A stretch of 64,000 nucleotides of DNA from positions 1-64,000 of the forward strand of contig CAZKIU010000020.1 of the NCBI GenBank assembly GCA_964552955.1, read 5' to 3'. Every line of letters begins with the position of its first letter. The first letter of the stretch is position 1. The notes under the pieces are model-generated. The model saw only the letters and a list, made by a program, of their open reading frames with translations. It did no database searches and was not told the DNA's origin. Of the stretch, positions 25,370-35,500 are shown piece after piece. The position numbers and the translations under genes were made by a program. This DNA comes from UBA1413 sp964552955. GTDB lineage: Bacteria > Bacteroidota > Bacteroidia > Bacteroidales > Prolixibacteraceae.

Positions 25370-25765
25370 GAATACCTTGCTCTTCTTTTTGTGTCGCCCT
25401 GCACAATGCGCTCTGTCAGGCGGCCTGTTTGCCTGGCAAGGCAGATTTGCTTTCAGGTCAAAGCATAATGCTTTCCTTGTTAAACAACTCTGACTCCAGG
25501 TAGAACTGCTCTGCCTCATCTGTTAAACGAGTCTGCATCCAGGTCCATCTGCAGGGCTTCGCAGTTAAGCCACCTTTCATTCCCCATCCAACCGGCAGTC
25601 AAATATACAGGTTAACAAAATTCACGCCGAAAAGGTTATCAATTATTAACGAGGATTAACAGGCGTTAAGACATGAAAAGTCTTAAGTCTTAAATCTTGA
25701 GTCTTAAATATTTTAAATACAGGGCACTAATAAAAAAGTGATAATGGTTAACCCTTGTCCTTGTC
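25370..25765. other. 396-bp gap between the carboxypeptidase-regulatory gene and valS
   Basis: No convincing gene. It holds a perfect minus-strand -7 match (CAAATATA at 25600-25607) without a -33 partner. At 25679-25709 a short direct-repeat array of AGTCTTA-like units (AGTCTTA, AGTCTTAA, ATCTTG, AGTCTTAAAT) is followed by AT-rich sequence just downstream of valS. Confidence 0.6.
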
Positions 25766-28399
25766 CTATTTATTTATGGCGGAAATGCGTTCTTCGAGGA
25801 CCTTGATTTTGGCTTCGGCATCGGCCTGCTTGGTCCGTTCCTTATCGACGACGGCGGCAGGGGCGCTGCTTACGAATTTCTCATTTTCCAGTTTTTTGAG
25901 CACCGAGGCCAGGAATCCACGGGTATAGGCCAGTTCTTCCTCCAGTTTTTTCAGCTCTTCGGCGGGGTCGACGTGCTCATCCATAGGAATGAAGAAGCTG
26001 GTCGACTTGACCCTGAAGGAGTAGGCGCCTTTGACTTCTCCGGAAACCTCCGCGGAACTGCTGAGGTTGCCCAGTTTGGTCACAATGGAAGCCAGGCGTG
26101 GTTCGTAGCCTTTATCGCCGGGCTGGACCATCAGTTCCAGAGGCTCTTTGGGAGCGATGTTGTTGTCGAGGCGGATCTTGCGGATGCCTGAAACGGTCTC
26201 CTTCATATTCTCGAATGCTTCCAGAAGGGAGGTATCAAAGGGCTGAAGGGCAGGCATGGGAGTCACCATGATGCTTTCGCCATCCTTCCGGGGTGTCAGC
26301 AACTGCCAGATCTCCTCGGTGATGAAGGGCATAAAGGGTTGCATCAGGCGCAGGAGTTGGTCGAAGAGGCTGATGACTTCGGCATGGGTGGTGGCATCGA
26401 TGGGCTGCTGCCAGGCGGGTTTGACGATTTCGAGGAGCCACCCCGAGAACTCATCGCGGAAGGTGGTATAGATCAGCATCAGCGCATCGGAGATGCGGAA
26501 TTTGTCGAAGTGGTCGGTGAGGGTAGTATTGACCTCGTTGAGCTTATGGTGAAACCATTCCAGGGCCAGCCGTGAGTGTTCGGGTTGTACGGGGGCCGAA
26601 GAGACCTCCCAGTTTTTCACCAGCCTGAAGGCGTTCCAGATTTTGGTGGCGAAGTTGGCGCCCTGCTGGGGCAGGCTTTCGTCGAAGAGGAGGTCTCCGC
26701 CGGCAGGGGAGCAGAGGAGCATGCCCACTCTGACGCCATCGGCGCCGAACCGGTCGATCAGATCGAGAGGATCGGGAGAATTACCCAGCGACTTGGACAT
26801 TTTGCGGCCTTGCTTATCGCGGACCATCCCCGTGTAATAGACATTCCGGAAGGGAAAATCGTGACGGTACTCATAGCCGGCGATGATCATGCGGGCCACC
26901 CAGAAAAAGATGATGTCGGGGGCGGTGATCAGGTCGCTGGTGGGATAATAATAACGGATCTCCTCATTGTCGGGGTGGCTGATGCCGTCGAAGACTGAGA
27001 TGGGCCAGAGCCAGCTGCTGAACCAGGTATCGAGGACATCTTCTTCCTGGTGCAGGTCGGCAGCGGTTAGTGCGGGATGGCCAGTTTTGACACGGGCCAG
27101 CTCCAGGGCTTCGGCATCGGAGGCGGCCACCACGAAACTGCCATCGGCCAGGTAATAGACCGGAATGCGATGGCCCCACCAAAGCTGGCGGCTGATGCAC
27201 CAGTCCTTGATGTTGCTCATCCAGTGCTTGTAGATGTTCTTGAACTTGGCCGGATGGAATCTGATGGTGTCATCCATCACAAAATCAAGGGCTGGTTTCA
27301 CGAGCTCCTCCATTTTCAGGAACCACTGCGCCGACAGCTTGGGCTCGATGATCACATCGGTCCGCTCCGAAAAGCCTATTTTGTTGGTGTAATCCTCAAT
27401 CTTGACCAGGTTCCCGGCTTTCTGCAATTCGGGGATGATCTTTTCGCGGACGTCAAAGCGGTCCTCTCCGACGAAAAGCTGGGCTTTCTCGCTGAGGGTG
27501 CCGTCGTCGTTGAAGATGTCGATCGATTCGAGCTGGTATTTCATCCCGATGATGTAATCGTTGGGGTCATGGGCGGGGGTGATTTTCAGGCAGCCGGTTC
27601 CGAATTCCATGTCGACATATTCGTCCTCGATGATCGGAACAGGCCGGTTGAGCAGGGGCACCAGCACTTTTTTGCCTACCAGGTGGCGGAACCGTTCGTC
27701 GGCGGGATTCACGCACACGGCGGTATCGCCGAGGATGGTCTCGGGCCGTGTGGTGGCAATGGTGACATACTGGTCGGTGGTTCCCTCGACGAGGTAACGG
27801 AGGTAGTAAAGTTTCGACTGCACTTCCTTGTAAATGACCTCTTCGTCGGAAAGGGCGGTTTTGGCCTTCGGATCCCAGTTGACCATCCGCACACCCCGGT
27901 AGATATATCCTTTATTGTATAGATCGACGAAGACGCGGATCACCGATGCGCTGCGCGGTTCATCCATGGTGAAGCAGGTACGGTCCCAGTCGCAGGAAGC
28001 TCCCAATTTCTTGAGTTGTTCGAGGATGATGCCCCCGTGTTTGTGGGTCCACTCCCAGGCATGCTCCAGAAAGGCCTCGCGGCCGATCTCCCGCTTTTCG
28101 ATGCCCTGTTCGCGCAGTTTGTTGACCACCTTGGCCTCGGTGGCAATGGATGCATGGTCGGTCCCTGGCACCCAGCAGGCATTCTTACCCGTCATACGGG
28201 CCCGCCGGACCAATATGTCCTGAATGGTATTGTTGAGCATATGCCCCATATGAAGCACCCCGGTCACATTCGGCGGCGGAATCACTATGGTGTAAGGCTC
28301 CCTTTCGTCGGGAAACGACCTGAACAACTTCCGGTCCATCCAGTATTGGTACCACTTACCTTCCACTTCTACCGGATTGTATTTGCTCTGAATTTCCAT
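25766..28399 (-). CDS. valS: Valyl-tRNA synthetase
   Basis: An 877-residue class I aminoacyl-tRNA synthetase that charges tRNA-Val and edits threonine. The HIGH motif appears as HMGH at 50-53 (PPPNVTGVLHMGH) and KMSKS at 533-537. The editing domain (about 190-340) and anticodon-binding domain (about 610-760) are present, and the charged C-terminal segment (about 815-877) is the usual ValS coiled coil. Length is normal. A perfect -7 box promoter lies at 28437-28467. It is a single gene, divergent from the metzincin gene. Confidence 0.98.
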   Translation of the reverse strand: MEIQSKYNPVEVEGKWYQYWMDRKLFRSFPDEREPYTIVIPPPNVTGVLHMGHMLNNTIQDILVRRARMTGKNACWVPGTDHASIATEAKVVNKLREQGIEKREIGREAFLEHAWEWTHKHGGIILEQLKKLGASCDWDRTCFTMDEPRSASVIRVFVDLYNKGYIYRGVRMVNWDPKAKTALSDEEVIYKEVQSKLYYLRYLVEGTTDQYVTIATTRPETILGDTAVCVNPADERFRHLVGKKVLVPLLNRPVPIIEDEYVDMEFGTGCLKITPAHDPNDYIIGMKYQLESIDIFNDDGTLSEKAQLFVGEDRFDVREKIIPELQKAGNLVKIEDYTNKIGFSERTDVIIEPKLSAQWFLKMEELVKPALDFVMDDTIRFHPAKFKNIYKHWMSNIKDWCISRQLWWGHRIPVYYLADGSFVVAASDAEALELARVKTGHPALTAADLHQEEDVLDTWFSSWLWPISVFDGISHPDNEEIRYYYPTSDLITAPDIIFFWVARMIIAGYEYRHDFPFRNVYYTGMVRDKQGRKMSKSLGNSPDPLDLIDRFGADGVRVGMLLCSPAGGDLLFDESLPQQGANFATKIWNAFRLVKNWEVSSAPVQPEHSRLALEWFHHKLNEVNTTLTDHFDKFRISDALMLIYTTFRDEFSGWLLEIVKPAWQQPIDATTHAEVISLFDQLLRLMQPFMPFITEEIWQLLTPRKDGESIMVTPMPALQPFDTSLLEAFENMKETVSGIRKIRLDNNIAPKEPLELMVQPGDKGYEPRLASIVTKLGNLSSSAEVSGEVKGAYSFRVKSTSFFIPMDEHVDPAEELKKLEEELAYTRGFLASVLKKLENEKFVSSAPAAVVDKERTKQADAEAKIKVLEERISAINK

Positions 28400-28436
28400 A
28401 TCGGTATGCTGTTATGCCTGTGAATTGAATAAACCA

Positions 28437-28467
28437 CAAAAGTAAAAGGAAATCACAAAACGACAAT
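28437..28467 (-). promoter_or_regulatory. Promoter of valS
   Basis: Minus strand: ATTG (28467-28464), 19 bases, TACTTTTG (28444-28437). The -7 box matches TANNTTTG exactly and the spacer is ideal. Predicted start near 28430, leaving a leader of about 30 bases. The remainder of the gap to 28716 holds nothing else I recognise except the Shine-Dalgarno site. Confidence 0.75.
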
Positions 28468-28702
28468 CTACGGGAAACATCTCCATGGATCGCTTGCGAA
28501 AACTTCATACAGGGGTATGAATTAACCTTTCAGAGGTTGTTATTCTCATTTTTTTTTCGTAAATTGATTGATTCAAAATCCTGATACAAAACCAGTTCTT
28601 TCTATTTTCTGTGCTATTGGGGCCGCCTGTTGTCATTCTATGGTCGCACCCTGGAATTGAGAAGTCAGACCACCATTCTTAGTTATAAATCCTTAAAATT
28701 TC

Positions 28703-28710
28703 AAGGAGGA
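28703..28710 (+). promoter_or_regulatory. Strong Shine-Dalgarno site of the metzincin gene
   Basis: AAGGAGGA lies 6 bases before the ATG at 28717. Such a site is rare in Bacteroidota and decides the start: the frame is open further upstream to 28630, but no ribosome site is seen there. Confidence 0.7.
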
Positions 28711-28716
28711 GTGTCT

Positions 28717-30804
28717 ATGTTTACATCAGATCCTACATTTGAGCAAATTGTCGATGATCTCTATTGCCCGGAAGTCATTTCGCTGGAAGAGACTACAGAG
28801 GGGGCAGGTGCTGAAGCGGGTTTTGCTGAGCCTGTGCACCATGCGGCGGAAAGGCCGGTTCCGGAAATCGTGCCGGTACCTGTGCATCCCTTGCCTGTGG
28901 GGCCACATGTTCCGGGACCCATAGCTCTGAAAAAGCGGCCGGTCAGTGGTCGTTATGAGGGGGTATTGGGAGGTTTCCGGATTGAACTGAGGGTGGATGT
29001 GGACCGTACCCGCCCAATGAACCGTGTCAGCGGGGATTTCTACCAGGTCAGTGGGGCTACGACCTCCTACTTTGGTTCTTTCATTGTCCATTCCGTGGTG
29101 CTCACCGTGACAGCCACCACCGTGACGGTCAGGGGAACCGGTACATTTACCTTTGCGGCTTCGGCGCCGGTGGTTCAGGTAACGATACCGCGGCGAACCG
29201 TGTTTCAGCCGCAGGCTGCTGCCTCGCTGCAGTTTTTAACAGCAGGAGGTTCTCCCGGTGCACTCTACACCTGTGCTTTCGTCTCTATTTATTTCCGCAC
29301 GCTTAACCTGGAAACCGATAGTGTTTCCGATGTGACGACCCCTGTCTTCGGAAGTTACAACACGGGTGCACTGCCGTCGGGGGGTTCTTCCCGTAGCCTG
29401 AGTGTAGTGAGCGCCTATGCGGAGGCTGGTGTTCAGATGGTCCCCACTGCTGGCAGCAATGTGATAAACATTGCCTCGGCGGGAGCCAACGCCACCTGGA
29501 GCAACGCCGAGTTGCACGCCGCCATGGTCAGCCATTTTACCCTTTACCAGAATCTTCCCCAATGGGCGGTATGGCAACTGGTGGCGCGCCTCCACGATTT
29601 GGGGAGCGGCCTGTATGGCATCATGTTCGACCAGGAAGGAAAGCATCGCCAGGGGTGTGCCGTTTTCCATGAAGGCATCGGCGGAATCACCAACGAGAAG
29701 CTGCGCCTGCAACTCTACACCTATGTCCATGAGTTGGGCCATTGCTTCAACCTCCTCCACTCCTGGCAGAAATCGTATGCCAATCCTCCCCTGCCCAATC
29801 GTCCCAACGCCCTCTCCTGGATGAATTATCCATGGAATTACCCGTTGGGAGGAGCTGCAGCCTTCTGGAGCAATTTTGCTTTCCAGTTTGATAACGAGGA
29901 GATTATTCATTTGCGCCACGCCTTCCGGAATAATATCATCATGGGAGGCAGCAATTTCACCTCAGGATCAGCCCTGGGTAAGGATGTCCTGCCCGATCTG
30001 GTGCGTGATGATTCCGGACTGAGGCTTAAAATATCGACCCACCAGGAGAGCTTTGCCCTGGGAGAGCCGGTAGTGCTTCAAATTGAGCTGGGCACGACGG
30101 CTTCCGTTCCGCGGAAGGTCCATTCGTGGCTCCATCCCAATTTCGGTATGGTGAAGGTGGTGATTCAGAAACCCAACGGCGAGGTGGTCGCCTATGAGCC
30201 TCTGATCGATCATCTGGTGGGGGGCCGTGAAGCCTTCATCAGCGGCAATGAGACCTTGAAGGACAGCGCTTACATCGGTTATGGCAAGGGTGGATTCTAC
30301 TTCGGTCAGCCCGGACATTACCTGATCCGTGCGGTTTATGCTGCCGGCGATGGATCGGAAATCCTTTCCGACCTCATCAGGGTGAGGGTCCGTTACCCGG
30401 TGACGGCAGCCGATGCCTCCCTGGCTGATCTCTTCATGGGGTGCGATCAGGGGACTTTACTTTACCTGCTCGGATCGGACAGTGAATTCCTCAGGAATGG
30501 CAATGCTGCCTTTGATGAGGTCCTGGACCGGCATGGTAAAAGCCCGATGGCTAATTATGCCCGCCTGATAAAGGGTATCAATGCCTCCCGTGATTTCAAG
30601 ACCATCCATGGTGAGACGACCATCGTGGTGCGTGATGCTGAACTGGGTGAAAGCACACAACTGCTTTCCACGGCGGCCACCTCCAAAGTTCTGGACAGTG
30701 TCACCACCCAGATGACCCTGTCAAGCCTCGCAGAAGTGCAGGTTAAATCAGGCGATGAGACGGCTGCCCGCAAGACCCTCAATTTGCTGTCAGCCATGGC
30801 ATAA
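28717..30804 (+). CDS. Metzincin-like metalloprotease without signal peptide
   Basis: A 695-residue protein I cannot place in a named family. The zinc motif is HELGHCFNLLH (H338, E339, H342, H348), followed about 20 residues later by a candidate Met-turn SWMNYP (M369), as in metzincins, although the consensus glycine between the second and third histidines is not at its usual place. Residues 1-75 are acidic then proline-rich, with no signal or membrane segment. Residues about 85-190 look beta-rich, and the C-terminal half (about 430-600) resembles an Ig-like domain. The 97-residue gene at 30977 follows. How the protein leaves the cell, if it does, is unclear; a cargo for a secretion apparatus or a cytoplasmic role are both possible. 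Confidence 0.7.
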   Translation: MFTSDPTFEQIVDDLYCPEVISLEETTEGAGAEAGFAEPVHHAAERPVPEIVPVPVHPLPVGPHVPGPIALKKRPVSGRYEGVLGGFRIELRVDVDRTRPMNRVSGDFYQVSGATTSYFGSFIVHSVVLTVTATTVTVRGTGTFTFAASAPVVQVTIPRRTVFQPQAAASLQFLTAGGSPGALYTCAFVSIYFRTLNLETDSVSDVTTPVFGSYNTGALPSGGSSRSLSVVSAYAEAGVQMVPTAGSNVINIASAGANATWSNAELHAAMVSHFTLYQNLPQWAVWQLVARLHDLGSGLYGIMFDQEGKHRQGCAVFHEGIGGITNEKLRLQLYTYVHELGHCFNLLHSWQKSYANPPLPNRPNALSWMNYPWNYPLGGAAAFWSNFAFQFDNEEIIHLRHAFRNNIIMGGSNFTSGSALGKDVLPDLVRDDSGLRLKISTHQESFALGEPVVLQIELGTTASVPRKVHSWLHPNFGMVKVVIQKPNGEVVAYEPLIDHLVGGREAFISGNETLKDSAYIGYGKGGFYFGQPGHYLIRAVYAAGDGSEILSDLIRVRVRYPVTAADASLADLFMGCDQGTLLYLLGSDSEFLRNGNAAFDEVLDRHGKSPMANYARLIKGINASRDFKTIHGETTIVVRDAELGESTQLLSTAATSKVLDSVTTQMTLSSLAEVQVKSGDETAARKTLNLLSAMA

Positions 30805-30847
30805 CCGTTGCATTGAAGAAGAAGAGGTGCTATCAGTGCTGCGAATG

Positions 30848-30889
30848 AAACCTTTCCGGTGAGATTTCGTTTTCTCTCCGGAAGGGTTT
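30848..30889 (+). terminator. Hairpin after the metzincin gene
   Basis: Arms AAACCTTTCCGG (30848-30859) and CCGGAAGGGTTT (30878-30889) form a 12-bp stem with one G-U pair; the 18-base loop has a small inner GAGA/TCTC stem. The U-tract is weak, so termination may be partial and leave some read-through into 30977. Confidence 0.55.
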
Positions 30890-30976
30890 GTTATGTCCGG
30901 AATGAAGTGAAATAAACCGCTCTATAACGTGATGTGAAGAAGTAGATATTCAGGTATTTGAAAGAGGTGAGTAAAT

Positions 30977-31270
30977 ATGAAGCTGATATTGAAGTTGCGT
31001 GATGGTTTTGACAACGATACCGTTCAGATCAAAGCCAATGGCCGTGAGGTGTACCACAAGTCGGGCATCAGCACCGACTTGACGATTTCCTTTGCCGATT
31101 CGGTGGAGATCGATGTGAGAAAGAGCATCGTAGACCTGGAGGTCACGGTCGAGGGAGGGGAGAAGCAGAAGAAAGAGATCGACGTGAAGAAGACCCAGTT
31201 TGTTGAGGTCTGGTGTATCGATGGAAAGATGGAGTTAAGGGCATCGCACGATGAGGTCCCGATGATGTGA
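30977..31270 (+). CDS. Small beta-rich protein of unknown function
   Basis: A 97-residue protein with no signal peptide and no family I recognise. It is highly charged, alternates hydrophobic and polar residues in the way of a small beta-sandwich (MKLILKLRDGF; VEIDVRKSIVDLEVTVEG) and ends acidic. A purine-rich ribosome site (AGAGGTGAG) lies 7 bases before the ATG. It follows the metzincin gene on the same strand after a hairpin. A partner, inhibitor or chaperone of the protease is a plausible guess from position only. Confidence 0.65.
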   Translation: MKLILKLRDGFDNDTVQIKANGREVYHKSGISTDLTISFADSVEIDVRKSIVDLEVTVEGGEKQKKEIDVKKTQFVEVWCIDGKMELRASHDEVPMM

Positions 31271-31340
31271 CCGGATTTGTGCTGGCATCAAGTTCAAGAA
31301 ACTTTTTCTCGGATGATGGTGACATTTGGGGGGAATTTTG

Positions 31341-31348
31341 TAATTTTG
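31341..31348 (+). promoter_or_regulatory. Likely -7 box for the tRNA gene
   Basis: TAATTTTG is an exact TANNTTTG match ending 10 bases before the tRNA start, the correct place for a tRNA promoter. I see no clear -33 box 19 bases upstream. Confidence 0.45.
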
Positions 31349-31358
31349 CGCTCCGTTG

Positions 31359-31432
31359 GGGCCCATAGCTCAGTTGGTTAGAGCATCTGACTCATAATCA
31401 GGGGGTCGCAGGATCATGCCCTGCTGGGCCCA
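31359..31432 (+). tRNA. tRNA with anticodon CAT (Met, or Ile2), unusual T-loop
   Basis: A complete 74-base cloverleaf without encoded CCA. Acceptor arms GGGCCCA/TGGGCCC (31359-31365, 31425-31431), D-arm GCTC/GAGC, anticodon stem TCTGA/TCAGG with loop CTCATAA (anticodon at 31393-31395), variable GGGTC, T-stem GCAGG/CCTGC. The T-loop reads ATCATGC rather than the usual TTCRANY: position 54 is A and 58 is T. Elongator Met and lysidine-modified Ile share this anticodon and cannot be separated with certainty; Met is likelier. The T-loop change means it could also be a decayed copy. Confidence 0.85.
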
Positions 31433-31441
31433 CAGAATATC

Positions 31442-31469
31442 AGGGAGTTAAGTTCAGTCTTGACTCCCT
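31442..31469 (+). terminator. Terminator after the tRNA
   Basis: AGGGAGTTAAG (31442-31452) pairs with CTTGACTCCCT (31459-31469), 11 bp with one G-U, loop TTCAGT, followed by TAATTATTTA. It begins 10 bases after the tRNA. Confidence 0.7.
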
Positions 31470-31484
31470 TAATTATTTAGGTGA

Positions 31485-31537
31485 AATGACCATGCACGAT
31501 TATGCACCCAACCGGTATGATTAACCACATGGTCATT
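31485..31537. repeat. 10-bp inverted repeat at the tRNA/PUL junction
   Basis: AATGACCATG (31485-31494) and CATGGTCATT (31528-31537) are perfect inverted copies separated by 33 bases. They lie between the tRNA terminator and the first gene of the glycan region, exactly where base composition changes. A regulator site or an element trace are both possible. Confidence 0.5.
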
Positions 31538-31620
31538 ACATCTGTTTCACGGAATAAACCACAGCAACGGAATAATTTAAAGTGAGATATTCAGGTGTCT
31601 GTGTGTTTTGACTGTAAAAT

Positions 31621-32466
31621 TTATTTATTGGAAAAACCAGAAGGTAATGCAAGCAACTGATATTGCAATGTTTTCGCAATTCGGTAATGTCCTGAGGCAT
31701 TCGGGTGTAACCTATCCGTCTCTTTTTTGGCAAAATACTGTAACTGATTGTCGGAAAGCGGAAATAATCCGCTCAGTGAATAAAGATCTATTACTGGCAC
31801 CGACCAAACTGAACCAGCTTTTCTGATTGTTTCTATATAATCATCGATAAACAGCCCTGCTCTGTTTGCAAAATTTTCGTCTGGCTGCACATTATCCTTG
31901 CCAAACTTAGCATATCCACGGTGTATTGGCGTTAGTAAAATAATCTGTTGTTGTGGATAAGTTTCTTTCAGAAAGGACAATACTTTGTTAATCCGTCCGC
32001 AAAAAGTGCTGTCGTTCATCAACGGAGTGCGGTAATTCAGCTCGACTTCTTTGCCATCAGAGTTTGTTGTTCGCTTCGAAAATGAGAAAAATTCACCGAT
32101 AGGTAAAGCATCATTATAATCATTTGTGCCAGCAAAAATAAGAATGGCATCTATCGCATCTCCTTTTTCAGTATTTAGTTTTTTAGCCTGATTATAAATG
32201 CCATTCCATTGATGACCATTTTGCCCATACACCACAGGCACAATACCAAGTAACTCACTCAGGTATTCCCAATAAATACAGCTTGTACCTACCCTGCGCG
32301 GGTCAGTCATAGAGTCACCCAGAAATGCGATGCGTTTGCCTTTCCATTGCGACTGAAGTGTTTTTTCCTGTTTTTCAATTTTAATCTTCGGTAGTAACTC
32401 CTGTGCTATTAAATTAGTACTAAAGATTCCAACTAACACAATAGCCATCAAATGCTTTTTTTTCAT
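31621..32466 (-). CDS. Secreted SGNH/GDSL hydrolase
   Basis: A 281-residue exported esterase-type protein. A signal peptide (about 1-22, ending LIAQ) is followed by the SGNH blocks: GDSMTD with nucleophile S52, N115 in AGTNDYND, and the D251-x-x-H254 dyad in DRLHPNASGH. Such proteins in polysaccharide loci commonly remove acetyl groups from sugars. It is the last gene of the minus-strand region, 77 bases after the hybrid sensor gene. The gene is much AT-richer than the genes left of the tRNA. A carbohydrate esterase role is inferred from context. Confidence 0.85.
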   Translation of the reverse strand: MKKKHLMAIVLVGIFSTNLIAQELLPKIKIEKQEKTLQSQWKGKRIAFLGDSMTDPRRVGTSCIYWEYLSELLGIVPVVYGQNGHQWNGIYNQAKKLNTEKGDAIDAILIFAGTNDYNDALPIGEFFSFSKRTTNSDGKEVELNYRTPLMNDSTFCGRINKVLSFLKETYPQQQIILLTPIHRGYAKFGKDNVQPDENFANRAGLFIDDYIETIRKAGSVWSVPVIDLYSLSGLFPLSDNQLQYFAKKETDRLHPNASGHYRIAKTLQYQLLALPSGFSNK

Positions 32467-32543
32467 ACTGTTTCCGTAGTTTATTTATTCCAAATTAATG
32501 GTAGTGTTACATTTTGTGTGTCTCGCGACCTTGGTTTCCCATT

Positions 32544-35500
32544 TCATAACAAATCACTCGGAGGGAACCCGAATTGTTTTTTGAAGCACCGGCTGAAGTA
32601 ATAGGGGTCATTAAAGCCCACCATATCAGAAACTTCAGAGACATTGTTCCGTTTGAGCCTTAGCAACTGAACTGCCTTCTTCAACCTGATGGTCCTGATA
32701 AACTCATTGGGTGACAAATCAGTCAATTCTTTCACCTTTCTGTAAAGCGTCGATGAACTGACCCCCAACTCCGAACAAAGCATCGGTCCGGCGAGTTGCG
32801 TATCGCTGATATTCATTTCAATCACAGCCGTCAGTTTTTTCAGAAATTCTTCATCCACAGGTGAATGGGTCAGTACATTTACCGTACTTTCCACATCGCC
32901 CGAAAACGTTTTCTTCAGGTCAGCTCTTGCCTTTACAATATTCTGGATGCGTGTTTTTAACAGAGAAGGATCAAAAGGCTTGGTTAAGTACCCATCAGCA
33001 CCTTGTTTATATCCCTTGATCTGGTTTTCATTATCTGATAAGGCGGTTAACAGAATGACGGGGATATGACTGATTCTTTCATCATTTTTCAGGGTTTTGC
33101 AAAATTCAAAACCGTCCATCACCGGCATCATGACATCTGCCACGCAAATGATGGGTTTTATGTTCCGGCAAATCTGTAATCCTTCCTCGCCGTTTTCGGC
33201 GGTATATACTTTGTAACTATCAGAAATACAGTCCGCAATGTAATTTCTTAACTCCTGGTTGTCTTCAATGATCAATACTTTCTCTTTCAGATCTGTGGAG
33301 GTGTTGTTTTTCTTAACCTCCGAAATAAAAGGGAACAGGGATTCGGCTGTGCTTTCTTCATAATCAAAGACTTCACTCTCATCATAAAATTCCTTATCAA
33401 TAGGTATTTCAAGGGTAAAAACGCTCCCTTTACCCGGGGTGCTGCGCAGTTTTATTTCTGATTTATGAACTTCAACCAATGACCTGACCAGCGATAAACC
33501 TATTCCCGTTCCGGTATGTTCTTCCCTGGTATTCTCAGCCCGGTAGAACCGCGTGAATATTTTAGGTTGACTCTCCTCCGGAATCCCTATCCCATCATCA
33601 CTTACCTCTACAATCAGTTTTCTTAACCCGGCTTCATTTTCATTGATTCCAAGAAACAGGTCCACATTCCCATATTTAGGAGTAAACTTCAGGGCATTCG
33701 ACAGCAGATTACTTAATATCTTGTCATATTTATCACTGTCAATCCACCCCTTAATCTCATCGGAATCACAAAGCAGATGGTAGTTGATGGCTTTTTCTTT
33801 GACCAGACCATCAAAAGAATGAAAAATGTTCTGTGTAAATATCAGGATATCGGTTTTCGAAATCTTGAGCCTTAACTCCCCGTTTTGGGCTTTTCTAAAG
33901 TCAAGGAGTTGATTCACTAAGTTATACAACCGGTTGGAATTATGTAGTATTAATCCTATGCGACTTCGCTGATATTCTGTGTTCAATCCTTCTTCGGCCA
34001 GTTGTTTGGCCGGACCGATGATCAATGAAATTGGGGTTCTGAGCTCATGTGAGATATTGGAAAAGAAACGCAGTTTTTCCTGATTGAGGTTCTCTTCCCT
34101 TTCACGATGTACTTTTTCCATCAGCAACTCCTGCTTTAATACCCAACTTTTCTTCAATTGGCGGTAAATAAGATACACTATGATTACCAAGAAGCTAATC
34201 ATCAGGAAAAAGGCTTCATAGGTCAACCAGAAAGGAGGTTTAATGATGATTTCATAGGTTGAAACATCGCTCCAATAGCCACTGCTGTTGGCAGATCTGA
34301 TTTTAAAAGTGTAATTTTTAGGGTAAAGATTGGTGTACTGGATATTCGTTGAATTGTGATCCGTTGTAATCCACTCTTCATCAAACCCTTCCAGCATATA
34401 CTCGTATTTATTCAGAAGGGTATTGGCATAGGAAGGTGAAGAGAAAGAGAATGAAAAGTTTCGGTTTCTATATTCCAGTACTAACCGGCGGGAGTAGTTG
34501 ATATCTTCATCGAGTACCACCTTACCTTTAATGATCTCTCCCGGGAATACCGCCTTGTTCTGAATCTTAACTTCACTTATGAATGGAGGATCTGACCGTA
34601 AATTATCCTTGAGATCATTCACGGCAAACCAGATGATTTCATCTTTGCCGGTAAGGTAAACCACTGAATCCTTAAATAGTGTAAATCCCTTATTACTAAA
34701 GATGTCGAGCCGGTTGCCGCTGCCGACGTCATAGGTATTCAGGCTATTATCGGTGGGATCAAAGCGGCCTACCTGGCCGTTGTTAAAGTTAAACCACAGG
34801 GTTCCATTTTTATCTTTGATGATATCGGTGATCCAGTTCTTCTTTAATTCCGGAGGATGTTTAACCTGTACGAAATCATCGATATCTGACCGGTAATAGT
34901 TTAGCCCCATCCGGGTGGAAACCCAAATCTTTCCGGAGTCATCGATACAGATCGCCTTAGCGCTGTTATTGGTTAATCCCTCTATTTCACCATCCTTTGA
35001 AGTATACACTTTGGACTGATGGTTCACAGGGTTGTATTTTATAACTCCGTTTTCCGTTGCTATCCAGATGATTCCGTTGCGGGTGGTTTCTATCTGATTA
35101 ATCTCTAAACCGGGGAACCTTATTTTTAGCGTAGAATCTATTCCGGAGGTCAGAGGATTTAAGATGACGGCCCCACTACCATGGGAACCGATAATTATAC
35201 TCCCATTGGCCAGCCTTTTAAATGCAAAGACAGGCACTGGTTCAAACCCCGGATTCAATAATTCTGATGTCTTAGTGACATAATGGTAAACCAGTACTTT
35301 GCCTGACCATAAACCACAATAGAAGGTTTTTCCATCATCGGTGAAAATCCCTGAAATATCGTTATGCCCTCCTTCAATGACCTTGAATTGGTTATTATCC
35401 ATTAAAAACAAACCACTGTTGTGGGTGGCCACCATCAATTTCCCATCAAATGTGGGGGCATAATCTGATAGCCGCGGAATCCTGCCATCCACCACCAGGG

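Noticed and set aside
27077..27922. A 281-codon plus-strand frame opposite valS
   Set aside because: valS is certain from HMGH and KMSKS; the opposite frame shows no domain.
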